NCBI GenBank assembly: GCA_021442155.1
Contig: CM038221.1
Coordinates: 26,007,906 to 26,071,905 of the forward strand
Direction of reading: 5' to 3'
From: Cymbidium sinense
Lineage: Eukaryota > Streptophyta > Magnoliopsida > Asparagales > Orchidaceae
DNA: 64,000 bases
Made by a program: the position numbers and the translations under genes. Each line of letters opens with the position of its first letter. Within the stretch, counting starts at the first letter, position 1. Below the pieces are notes generated by a model. That model was not told the DNA's origin. It searched no databases and was given only the letters and a program-made list of their open reading frames with translations. Positions 32,543 to 44,310 of the stretch are shown here, in pieces.

Positions 32543-35128
32543 AATAAAACTTGTTTGAAAAAACTTCATTAATAAAAAGAACAAGATCTGATTCTATTCA
32601 TCAAATCTTCTCTTCTTCTGAAGTTTTGTTTGCTTATCTTGCGAATCTACCGTGGTGTGTTTAGGGTAGGTGTAAGAGTCCCACAGTGGCATCTTATCCC
32701 TCTTTCACAACACAAACACAATCTCCTGATGCTTTTAGAATAGGTGTAAGATAACTTGAGAGGCATCCTATTTCGATTAACATAACTAAGATAGATATGA
32801 GATAATCTAAGTAGCATCCTTTCTTTATGGGATTTCTTATTTTCATCCGTGGCATCACTTCATAATTCTCCGACATGTTTTAAGGTAGGTGTAAGAGTCC
32901 CCCAGAGGCATTCTATTCCTTTTAACACATGCACAAAATAAACACAAATCTTTTGTCTTGAGCTACTTGGGAGTGGCACTCACTCTTAGTTGCTCTAGTC
33001 TCACTCTGCTGTTAGTATGTCACTAGTGGTCACTTGTTTAGAAGATGTAAGTCCCTGTGCTTTCTTTACCATTTACCTGATGAGTGTTAGTTGGTATGGT
33101 ATGCTTCTTGCTTACCTCATGTTGCCTTTATTTAAGAAGATGTGAGTCCCCTTTTCTTGAACTATCAATCATGCTCTAAGTAGGTTGAGTATATTTTGAT
33201 GTTTAGGATAAGTCCCCCAGAGGCTCCTTTCTTCTTGACTACTTTTGTGTTGATATAAGTCCCCGAGTGACATTCACTCAGTAGTCACCCTAAGTCGGAT
33301 AGCACCTATTGAGCCAAAGATAGACTATCCCAGCAATCAGCTCCACTATAAGAAGATGTGAGTCCCCAAGCTTTCTTCCTAGGCTGATTGTTGCAAACTG
33401 ATGGGCACCTTAGGTTGGTTGATGTTCTCTATGCTATCAGCGACTCACCTGGTGAGTACACCACTCTTGGTAGATATGAGTCACCACGCTTTCTCTTTAA
33501 GTTGGACACTGAATACCTATTGATATATGACTAACCATGTCATTTTCTCCAGGGTCTTGGATTATGTCCTAATCAGCCCCATCCCATGTGGGCATTCTAT
33601 CTGGATCAAGTACTTTGCAACCCCATTTAGACACTACCTGGGTTACTTTTAGATTGGATAGTTTCCCTTTCCTAGTAACCACTCCTATGGTTGGAGAATT
33701 TATTCAGATGCTTGATTCTCCCTTAGTTCAATAAATGAGATAGGTCTTATAAGCTCCTTCTCGGTTTGATCCCTCACAAACTAAGGGTCCATGATAAATA
33801 ACTAAAACAAATAAACAAAATTAATTATTATGGATTCATTCAAAGGGCCCCTTCTCCCAAGCAGCATCCTATCTTTAGGGTAGTGTGAGAACTCCCTATA
33901 AGAATTGCTAGTTGAGATAAATCCTTAGTACTCCATTCGGTCGGGTTCAATCTATTTTGCCACAAGAAGGTTACCCTGACAGTCATTCCATTTTGAAAGA
34001 TGTAAGACAATGATGCATTCTTTCTAGCATGATTATCGCAAATCGATGGGCAGCCCTAGGTCGGGTTCGATTTATTGCCCAAAGCAACTGATCACCCTAA
34101 TGATCTTTTCTAGTGGAAGATGTGAGTTCTCGAGCTTTCTTCCATTAAATTGATCATTGCAAACCGAGAGGCACTCCTTTGGTTGGATAGTTCTCCCATC
34201 GGAAGCTACTCCCTTTGGTAAATCGAATAAATTCCAAAGCCATAAGCTCCTTCTTGATCCATTATAAATTGACATCCATAAAAAATATGAAATCTGGAAT
34301 CTTTGTTGCGGTCACAAAATGAAATTCTTCTTAAGACTTGACCATTGTATATTAAAAGACATTTCTTCTTGGTTGGATAGTCCTCCCAGTAGGGGTAGAC
34401 TACCATGAAAATAAATCTAGGCCATGTCCCTTCAGTATTCGCCCGCTTCCATCCATCAAATAAATAAATTAAAAATGTCTTGACTATCTTTGAGTTGATC
34501 TAAGTCCTCCAATGGTATTATCAATTCACCTAGGTTGGGTTCAATCTGTTGCCTTGCTAATAAATTACCCCAACAACTAGTCCTTACTTGGAGGATGTAA
34601 GTCTACTACACTTTCTTCCTAGTACAACTGCTGTATACCAAAAGGCATCCCTTTATTTTGCTAGTCCTACTATGTGTTTAGTAGACTACCCCATTGGATT
34701 AGTAAATCTGAGTTAGGTCTTAACCTCTATGGCTCCTTCTTAGTGTAGTCTATTGCAAACCAATAGGATTCTTCTCTAAAATTGAAACCTAACAAAAGTA
34801 AAACAAATTTAACTCTCTCCCCCAATGGAGATCTCTCCCTAGTGAGATTAGAATCAAATTAAACCTCTCATCTCTTTGTAGATGACTTTAACCTGCTTCC
34901 CTAGTGGAAGGTTCACACACTATCCCTTAGTGGATTTCCCCCCCTCTCTTATGTCTTGGACATAAATAGAGCCACATTGCACTAAGCTCTGGATTCTTTC
35001 TTTTCCTTGGGTTAGGGATAGATATTTTTTGTTAGTACTTGTGATCTCTTTGTGTTGTTGATCATTTTGGTCAACACCAAGATGTGCGGTGTTCCTTGTC
35101 AGTCATACCACACCTATTGGGCGCCCTT
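32543..35128 (+). other. Element 2 3' noncoding region
   Basis: No gene seen. It opens with GGTAGGTGTAAGAGTCCC-type units (about 32665, 32738, 32885). It then holds units built on GAAGATGTGAGTCCCC, GCTTTCTTCC and TTGATCATTGCAAACCGA at about 33041, 33137, 33353, 33474, 33998, 34116 and 34590. Intervening text includes CATTCACTCAGTAGTCACCC and CACCTTAGGTTGGTTGATGTT. The last 30 bases, CACACCTATTGGGCGCCCTT, abut the LTR. The same words occur before LTR C in reverse, with a G-run, which may be what is left of the polypurine tract. Confidence 0.75.
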
Positions 35129-38100
35129 TGTTGACCTCATTTTTAGAATGAGCACTCAACACCTTCATCTTAGGCTTACAATTCCTCTTAGACTTTAAGA
35201 GTTCCTTAGTCTTAATACACATCTAGTGATTAGGTGGACACTCTCCCCTAACTCTAGAAGACTTAGAAGAGTTAGCCATAGGATTAGGTAATGCCTTAGG
35301 GGTGTTAGGAAATTTTGTACCCTTTAGCTTAAACCATTCCTCCCTTTCCTTCTTTCAAGTCAAACTCCAAATCAATTATATTTGATTTTCTCCAAACTCA
35401 AATCAATTCCATGATTCAATTCCATGATTGAAATCTATGATTGAAATCCACAACTGAAACTCATGACCAAATTCCATCAAAAATTCATAAGTGCAAATTT
35501 CCTAAGTCCTAAACCCTTTCTTAAGGACTTAGCCAAAATTATGAACAAAACCTACTCAAATCTTTGAGATTTTCTCATGATCCATTTATATTCTCATTTA
35601 TATTCCCATATATAAATGGAATATAAATTCAAACTCATCAAAACCAATTCAAAATTCCAAATCAATTCATGAAAATTTTCTTAAGTCCCTTTAATTTTTC
35701 ATTAAAGGACTTAGCCAAAATCAGCTATAAATCTTGATCAAACCCATTCAAATCCATGAGATTTTCTCAAAACTTATTTATATTCTAATTTATATTCACA
35801 TATATAAATGAAATATAAATATAACTCAATCAAATCAAACCCTCAAATGAAATTCCAAATTTAAAATGCTTAAAATTCCCTTAAATTCCTTAATTTTTCA
35901 TTAATGGATTTAACCTAAACTTTGATCAAACCTTATAAAACTTATTGGTTTTCTCATTTATATTCTCATTTATAAATGAAATATAAATATAAATCAATCC
36001 AAACCAATTCAAAATTTAAATTTCAAATTACAAATTCTCTTAAATCCTTTCCTTTAATGGATTTAACCCAAATCATGATTAAACCACTTCAAATTCTTGA
36101 AATTTTCTCATGATCATTTCTCATTTATATTCACATATATAAATGAAATATAAATTCAAACAATCAAAACCAACTCCAAAAATCAAACTCAAATCCACAA
36201 AATCAAATCTAAGCCTTTCAAGTCAAAATCTTGAACTTAAATAAATCACTTCAAATCAAGCCAAACTCTTGATTTTCTCTCATGGTTCAATCAACCCTAC
36301 AATCATGAGCTCATATATAAATCCAAACCTCAATCAAACAATCAAAACCCAAATCAAAATCAAACCCAAAACCTCCTATATTCTTCCTTTGAATATGAAA
36401 TTTTCAAATGGATCAAAACCTATTTGACTTCAAACCACTTGTAAATGGATTTATATTTCAATCATAATTCCATATACAAGATCAATCAAACTCAAATCTA
36501 CCAAGCCATTTGACCCACTTAGGCTCACTTGACCCAAAGTGACCTAAAGTACCCTTATGAGCCAACTTTGATCCTAACCAAATTGGATTGAACCAAACTC
36601 ATATATCCCTCTCTCATCATGATCAACAATCATCATGGGATGATCAATCAATCAAATTGGTCAAACCAAGTCAAACCTAAGGGACCAAGTCAACACTTAA
36701 CTAAAATGAAACCTTACATAGCCAAATTCCACCTAGGCCAAATTGATTGAAACCATTGATCTAAGTTCACTCATGACCTATGTTTGAACTTGACCAACAT
36801 TTGAGCCTAACCTATCCCATTGGCCCACTTGACTAAGTTGACCCATTTTGACCTAAAAATGTGTCAAAACTTGATCTAAGCCAAATTGATTGAAACTAAT
36901 GGGTCAAGTCTATTCCAAATCACTTGTGGAACTTGACCAAAGCCTCAATTAGCCAACTAGACCTAACCTAGCCCAATTGACCATAGACCCAACATGACCT
37001 AAAGGGTCATGTTGAGCCAAAATTGATCTAACCCAAATTGATTGGAAACAAAGATACCAATCCCCTCCATATGACTAACCAAACCTAAAACTACCCTTGA
37101 CCTAACCCAAATAGGTCAAATGGTCAAATCAACTTGACCCATTTGACCTAAATGAGTCATATGAGCCAAAACCAAATCTATACCAAATTGAACCAAACCA
37201 AAGGCACCAAAACATTTCAAATGGTCATATGAACTTAATCCAACCCTTGGTTTGACCCAATTTCACCAATTGGCCAACTTGACCCAAGTTGACCCATTTT
37301 GACCTAAATGGGCCAACATGAGCCAAACCCTATCAAATGGATTCCAAATCCAATGAAACTTGGCCAAACCTATTTTCTCAACATACCAAACATACCCAAA
37401 GTAAAAAAAAAAAAAAAATGACTATTTTACCCCTAGGCCATAGAACAAATTTTGGCCTAGCCCATGGATATTTTGGTCTTATACTCTTCACAATCACTTG
37501 AAGCTTTCCTAAAAGCTCAAGGGGACTTAGTGATGAGTGGTGCACCCAACCCAATGGGTTTGAGTCATCCCATTTGATCCATGGACCAATCTCAACCCTA
37601 TGGCTTGAAATGGAGTTTTCAAATTCCCTCTTAAGCTCAATTCAAGCACATGAGAAGTTGGCATTCCACTCCTATGGCCAAATCGACCATGTGCACACTC
37701 AAAACAACCCAAACAACCCACTCCATATGCTCAATTGGATCAAAATGCCATCAGAGGGCTTCACTTCATCTCAATCTTCCACTTGAAAATATGGAGGTCC
37801 ATTATTTCAATTTCTTCCTCACTCCAAATTAATCCAATTGCTCTGCACACTCATGAGGCCAAGTCCATTTGTCTAAGCTTTTCCCAATTTCTAAAGGCAA
37901 GGAGACCTAGCTTGATCAAAGCCACAAAGGGATTGAGGGAGTTGGTCTAGAGATACACTCAACCTGGTCTCAAAACTTTAGCAAGGCTTCCTTCAACCAA
38001 ACAAGCTCTCAAAGGGAATCAGTGTGGTCACCTCCTGAGGTTAGTGATTTTGACTTAATTCTCAGGTGTTGGTCCTTTGTGTGAACTACCATGGATCATC

Positions 38101-40304
38101 CATTGGATGTATTGATATTGCATGATGAAGGTGTGGGTTAAATTTAATCCAAGCTCAATTGGATCAAAGCCTGATGGGACGATCTCATTCCTCTCGAGGA
38201 AGAATCTCGCCATCCATTCACATATTTAGATGGACGAGATTATTAGACATATATTTATCCATTTTATAAACTATGGGGCAAATCTATATCCCATCTTTGA
38301 CGAAGGTCAAGAATATAAGCCGCACCACCAGCCTGACATGACAACTTAAGTGGTGCTCACCGCATCCATGTAAAGCATCACCACGAGCTAGTACGCCAGT
38401 GAGTGTGATTAAAAATTCTTAATTAATTTCTAATTCACTTAGAAACTTCAAAAAATCATAACTCCTTCAAAAAAATTTTAAAAAATATAAGGAAAAATGT
38501 TATGGAAAGATAATTTTATCTATAATATTTTAAAAATGATTTCAAAGTATTTTGAAGTACCCTTTTCTTATAATTTGGGTTTCTTTAGGAAACTAAATTA
38601 GCTAATTATCCTCTAATTAGGCCATTAATTAATATCAAATTTTTAGGGTTCATTTTAGGGGATGACCTCTACCTCCTCTAATTTTCTTGAGATTTATTGA
38701 GGACTTAATTGGGGAAATTACTAGTTCATTCCCTGATTATCCCTTTCATGTAATTAAGAGTAATTAAGGTGTGATTAATGGATTTACCCTATGATTGAGT
38801 TTGATTAAGGTCAGATCTAATGAGTAGGGATTTTATGGAATAATTTTGGGTATTTCTCCTAAGCTATTCCCTAAACCCCTTTTCTCTCCTTAATCCCCTC
38901 TTAATTAAGGGTTAACTCATTAATCACCCTTTTAAATAATTTTCAAAAATTCTAAAAAGTTCTGGAACTTATTAATCTACCTTGGGTAGATGCTTAGGTG
39001 TTTAATAGCCTAAGTGTAATTAAGAAAATTAAAACCCCTTTCATAAGTATGAAAGGGTGTTTTAAAGTACTTAAGCTAAACCCCTTAGCTTAATTAACTT
39101 TTAATTATGAGCCAAATTGCATTAGGCCTTTTCATTATTAAGTGTATTGCAAATTTAAATACCTTATGTTTTTTATTTCATCTCATTGACTCATAATTAT
39201 TTAGTTAATTTTTCTAAGGTGGTGTAGTAAGGGTTAATTAAGCCACTTAATTCATACCTAACCTAATCAATGCTTAAAATGGATTTAATTATCTAAAAAT
39301 TAAAGAAAATACAAAACACATGTGGAATGGGTTAGGAATAACACAAACTCATCTCACCTTTTAAAAATTAAATCAAACTTCAAGCTAAACAAAAATCATT
39401 TTGAAATTCACTTTGATTTATTCTAAAGTTTCATATTCTATAAGAATGTCTTTAGGGTTTAAGTGAAGTGAGTTTGTTTACATGATTTCCCCAACATGTT
39501 AAGTTGTATGTCATGTGATTCATGCATTCATAATTTCATGTTTCAAATTTTAAAATGAAAATTGTTTACTTTATGTCAAATGTGCATGTGTTGGCTAAAG
39601 TAAAATATGAGTGGCTATTGTCACTACTAAATCTAAAATATTTTCAAAACTTATAAATTAAATATCAAATATAAAAGTATGCTACTTATAATTTAATTAT
39701 AAGCTTGCATGTGATGGATTATAAAGCATGTTTAGCATAGGTTTCCTTTCTTTCTTATGTTAGCATAGTTTTGAATAGGAGTTAGTAAGATGTAGGGTTC
39801 ATTTGAAAAGAACCCAACACTTACTTAATTCTATACCCTATTCATCCCTATGCCATCTTCTAAGAAGGATTTCCTATGCTTGCATGAATAAATTTCATAA
39901 ACAAAAATGAAACTATTAAACAACTTTTGCATATTCCTTCTCCATTTCATTTCTTTTATATACATGTTTATACTTAAGGAAAGTGGTATATTAGTCTGGA
40001 CAACCCTGAGGTTACGAGGCTTTAAGTAGCCCTAAGTTGGTCTTATACCTTACATCTCTGGTTAACAATGGTGTTGTACTCACTTATCCTTTTCTTACTT
40101 TCATGTATGTATGTCAAATTTTGGATAAGGAAAACCTTTTCTACTTAAGAAAAACCATGCATATTCAACTTCTAAATTTTCTTAAATGGATTACTTAGCA
40201 TGCATCATAAAGTGTGTTAATTACTCCCAATTGCATGTATAGATATTCTTAGGATCTATCCATATGCATGTTATATGTATTGGGAAAGAAATGAAGTAAT
40301 GTGT
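35129..40304 (+). repeat. 3' LTR of Element 2, truncated at 40304
   Basis: It starts TGTTGACC at 35129 and follows the 5' LTR block by block: head, TATATTC foldbacks (35580-36180), TTGAC zone (36430-37330), CpG-bearing block (38290-38400), AT-rich TTAATT text, and tail to GGGAAAGAAATGAAGTAATG at about 40300. The 5' LTR continues there with TGTGTTATGTGAATTTTG (20343). Here the text switches to TTGGCTTGATTTGAAAG, which is LTR B reversed. A few bases of shared GTTT/TGTT text at the join suggest a microhomology deletion. A poly-A run of 16 sits at about 37403. Confidence 0.85.
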
Positions 40305-41433
40305 TGGCTTGATTTGAAAGTGATTTGGCTAAGTTCAAGATTTTGACTTGAAAGGCTTAGATTTGATTTTGAGTGGATTTGTTTGATTTTTGGAGTTGGT
40401 TTTGACTATTTGAATTTATATTTCATTTATATATATATGAATATAAATGAGAATATAAATTGATCATGAGAAAATTTCAATAATTTGAAAGAGTTTAATC
40501 ATGATTTAGGTTAAATCCATTAAAAGGAATTTAAAGGATTTAAGATGATTTTTAATTTCAAATTTAATTTTTGAATTGGATTTGATTTATTTATATTTAT
40601 ATTTCATTTATATATGAGAATATAAATGATAATACAAATACATTTGAGAAAATCCCATGAGTTTCACTAGGTTTGATCAAAGTTTAGGTTAAATCCATTA
40701 ATGGAAAATTTAGGAATTTAAGGGAATTTCAAGCATTTTAAATTTGGAATTTAATTTGAGGGTTTGAATTAATTTATTTATATTTATATTTCATTTATAT
40801 ATGTGAATTTAAATGAGAATATAAATTAGTTTTGACAAAATCTAATGAATTTGAATAGATTTGATTAAGGTTTAGGATTGCTTTTGGCTAAGTCCTTAAA
40901 TGGAAAATTAAATGGACTTAAGAAAATTTTCATGAATTGATTTGAAATTTTGAATTTGATTTGATGGGTTTGAATTTATATTTCATTTTTATATGGGAAT
41001 ATAAAAGAGAATATAAATGGATCATGAGAAAATCTCAAAGATTTGAATAGGTTTAGATCATAATTTTGGCTAAGTCATTAAGAAAGGGTTAAGGACTTAG
41101 GAATTTTGATAAATTTTGATCATGGGTTTCAATCATAGATTTCAATCATATGGAGTTGATTTGAGTCATAAGAAAATCAAATAGAATTTATTTGAGGTTT
41201 GACTTGAAAGAAGAAAAGTGAGGAATAGTTTAAGCTAAGGGTAGGAAATTTTCCTAACACCCCTAAGGCATGATTTATTTCTATTGCTAACTCTTCTAGG
41301 TCTTCTAAGGCTAGGTTTGAATGTCCACCTAATCACCAGATGTTTCTCAAGATAAAGGAACTCTTAAAGTCTAAGAGGAATTCTATGCTTAAGATGGAGG
41401 TGTTAAGAGCTCATTCTAAAAATGAGGTCAACA
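40305..41433 (-). repeat. LTR B, 5'-end portion (minus strand)
   Basis: This is the reverse complement of an LTR head. The text runs backward through the TATATTC foldbacks (about 40425, 40600, 40790, 40970) to CCTAACACCCCTAAGGCATG and ends GAATTC..AATGAGGTCAACA at 41433, the reversed TGTTGACC start. The adjacent bases GCTACTTATAA resume LTR A. Together with 13452-15231 it makes the two ends of one minus-strand LTR. About 4.4 kb of its middle is missing, presumably lost with the end of Element 2's 3' LTR. Confidence 0.8.
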
Positions 41434-43888
41434 GCTACTTATAATTATTTATAAGCTTGCATGTGGATATAAATATGAAGATGCATAGTATTTTTTTCTT
41501 CTTTTCTTTTAGCATAGTTTTGAATAGGATTTGGTAAAGTATATAGTTCATTTGAAAAGAACATAACACTTGCCTAACTCCATTCTTATTCATTCATATG
41601 CTATTACTTAAAGAAGGACATCCCCACCTATACATATAAATTGCATAAATAAATCAAACAAACAAATACAAACTTCTGTATCTTTTTTTCCATTCATTTC
41701 TTTTGTACATATGCTTGTATTTAAGGAAAGTGGTATATTAAGACAACCCGGTTAGGGCTTTAAGTACTAAGTAGGTTTTGTTCCTTACACTCGTTAACAA
41801 TAGTTACTCACTTATGCCTTTCATACATACATGTGTGCATGTAAAAAATGGATAAGAAAATCTCTTTTCTACTTAATAAAATCATGCATACATGAAAGAT
41901 TCCAAATTTCTTTAAGTAACCTCTCTTAGCATTCATTATTAATAAATACTTGCATTTGTATAGATATGTTTAGATACCATGCATGATACACATATGAGAA
42001 AGAAATAAAATATTGTGTGTTCTGTGATAGTAATTCACTTTACTTAATCTTAAAATGTTTTCCTTTTTGAATAGGTTTGTTTAGAGAAAATCTAAAATTA
42101 GGATTAATTAAAATACATAATAAAATATTCACTAAACAAAAATTATTAATGAATCTACCTTAGAAATCACTTAAGGTAGGGAGGAAAGAAAGTTCTCTTT
42201 TCCTCTCTTTACAACCTTTAGTAATTAAGTAGGTTCATTCAAACCAAATAAAATCATCAAATAAAATTAACCCATATCAACTAAATAACTTAAATGAGAC
42301 CACCTTTCTAAGTTAAACCATTTAAAACTTAGAAAATCCTAACCTTAAAGCCTAGCTAATCATACCACACAAACCTTTCATGGCACACACATTAGGCTAA
42401 TTCTCCACTTCTAGTCCTATGTTAGGGCGGTGCATGGTTTGATGTTTACTTTTATTTTGTGATGTGATATTTTAGTCTGGATGTTAGGGTGCATGTGCAT
42501 AGAATGAATGGTAGGATGATTTAGTCTAATCATTATATTATGTAGGGAATTATGCTTAAGGGGCACTTTAATAAAAATGTAATTTCTTTTGCTAAGTGTT
42601 ATTTATACCCCAAGCATAATCCAAAATAGGGTAGACTTAGTTACCCATGGGTGCTAAGTCCAACTTGTTTGTACATGGGAATGTGTGGTTTTATTTAGTC
42701 TCTATTTTGTAGGTTTTAGTTAGATTTATTTTTCCTTTTTATGTACTTTTGCAATTAGATTTTGGAATGGTTGTTATGGGGATTAGATGAGCGGTAAGAT
42801 CACATCTTATGTATCATGAAGCCTTTGAGTATCCATCCAAAAGAAGGAACCAAAAGAAGAAAAGAATAATGAAGAAATGAAGAATGAAGACCCCCATAAC
42901 ATGAATTCCTTGCTTAATTATAATTAATTCATTTATAATTCAGGTTGTATAAGGGTAGAGCTCGGTTACCCAATCTATTTTTATGTTTATGCAGTTGTTC
43001 CCAACCACACTTGGCCTTTTATTCTTTTTCATTAGCTTTATAAAATGTTTGATATTTTATTTAGGTTGTGCATTAGAAATGGCATGTTTTCCTAGTTTCT
43101 TCTTTGCTTTGATGCATGACCTGGATGGCAATTAGGCTCTTAGGGAAAATAAATCTTCTACCAAATTAATCAACTAAAATTAAAAATAAATAACTCATAA
43201 CCCCGTTAATTTCAACCATATTGATTAGAGGGCTTCCATCTTTACCAAAGAAACTTGGCTTGACCTTTGAATCCATGGTGGAAACACACCTCCTCCCTTC
43301 TCGCTAATTTTGGCCAATAATCCTACTTCTCATGCATTAGGCATAAAATAATATGTTTTGCATTAGATCTAGGTCATTTTTCATGCCCTTACATGATCTA
43401 GTCTTTTAGGGAGTGAGTTTAAGGACTTAGTCTCTTTCTACATAAATAACAACCAAGTTATCTTGCATAAAGCATATGACTTGCCTACATAATTTTAAAA
43501 TTGTAGGAGGAGTTAGTTGATAGCCACCCCGAGGCGGTTGTAAGTCCAAGTAGTCGAGTGGTTTGTCCTCTCTTGTGGAGGAAAAGTAAATACCCATTTT
43601 TCTTTAGATTTAGGTCATGCTTTTGGCCCTCACTGAAGCTCCCTATATTTAGGTTCTGAGGTTGCTTCTCCCTTCTACGGTCCATAAGCATAAATCCTCA
43701 CCACTTAGGCATTTCCATAATGTTGTACTGTGGAATTATAAGTCCTAAACTTCTAATAAAAATTTAACTCAAATAGATAATTCAATTTAAAAAATGTAAA
43801 GCCCAACCATAGGATAGTTTGGGATGTTTACTAAGCTTCCTAGTATTCTAAACTCCCCCTACTCATCTTCCTTCAGCTTCAATAATAA

Positions 43889-43927
<39 letters not shown>

Positions 43928-44306
43928 ATCAATCTCAATTGATCTTCTAAAATAAACTAATCGATTGATAGTCCTACCTATTGAAATCTTTGAAGATAAT
44001 GATCATTTATCTTAATTGAGAGTATTCTTAAGGAATCTTATTCTTTAAGATATAATTAACTATGGGGACTTGCCCCTATAAGGAACTTAACGAACCTGAT
44101 TTAAAATAAACCCTACTTTACTTTTTCATGTAAAGTAGGAGAAGAATCTTTGGTACACATGCAGACCTATTCTCCTTAGGAGTCCTTGTTGAGGTGAATA
44201 GGTCCATTGTAGGTTGGTGACTTCTATCTTTTGAGATAGTACACCTCTCCTCAATGTCATACTTGATCACCCTCAATAAGAATATCTACGGATCTACGTG
44301 GTGTCA
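41434..44306 (+). repeat. LTR A, second part: continuation of Element 1's 3' LTR
   Basis: It begins GCTACTTATAATTA, the point at which LTR A stopped at 13451. It follows the LTR tail in the plus orientation: AGCATAGTTTTGAATAGG, AAGGAAAGTGGTATATTA, TTAACAATAG..ACTCACTTATG, the conserved CCCCAAGCATAATCC (42609), GTACATGGGAATGTGTGG and TAGTACACCTCTCC (44232). It parts from the Element 2 5' LTR near 44306, about 90 bases before the expected LTR end. With 9020-13451 the reassembled length is about 7.3 kb, close to the 7.5 kb of the Element 2 5' LTR. No gene is seen. Confidence 0.75.
43895..43924. repeat. (CT)n microsatellite in LTR A
   Basis: Fifteen CT dinucleotides in a row. The corresponding place in the Element 2 5' LTR (22305-22325) has only AACTCCTCTTTGATCAA, so the run expanded in this copy. 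Confidence 0.95.
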
Positions 44307-44310
44307 AAAA

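Larger units (their letters stand above)
15232..40304 (+). mobile_element. Element 2: nearly complete nested Tat-lineage retrotransposon, 3' LTR truncated
   Basis: It has a 5' LTR, leader with hairpin array, gag, pol, 3' noncoding region and 3' LTR, all in the plus orientation. The two LTRs (15232 on, and 35129 on) resemble each other more than they resemble LTR A or C. For example, the stretches from 16500 and from 36400 run nearly identically. This is expected of the two LTRs of one insertion. The 3' LTR stops at 40304 where inverted LTR B sequence begins, so about 2.4 kb of its end is missing and no right target duplication can be read. All coding domains are broken. RT lacks its YVDD segment and integrase has lost its first Asp. 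Confidence 0.85.

Noticed and set aside
32543..35128. Host gene or exon in the long noncoding gaps
   Set aside because: All gaps over 300 bases align with the matching segment of another element, and no splice-bounded open frame with a recognisable protein was seen.
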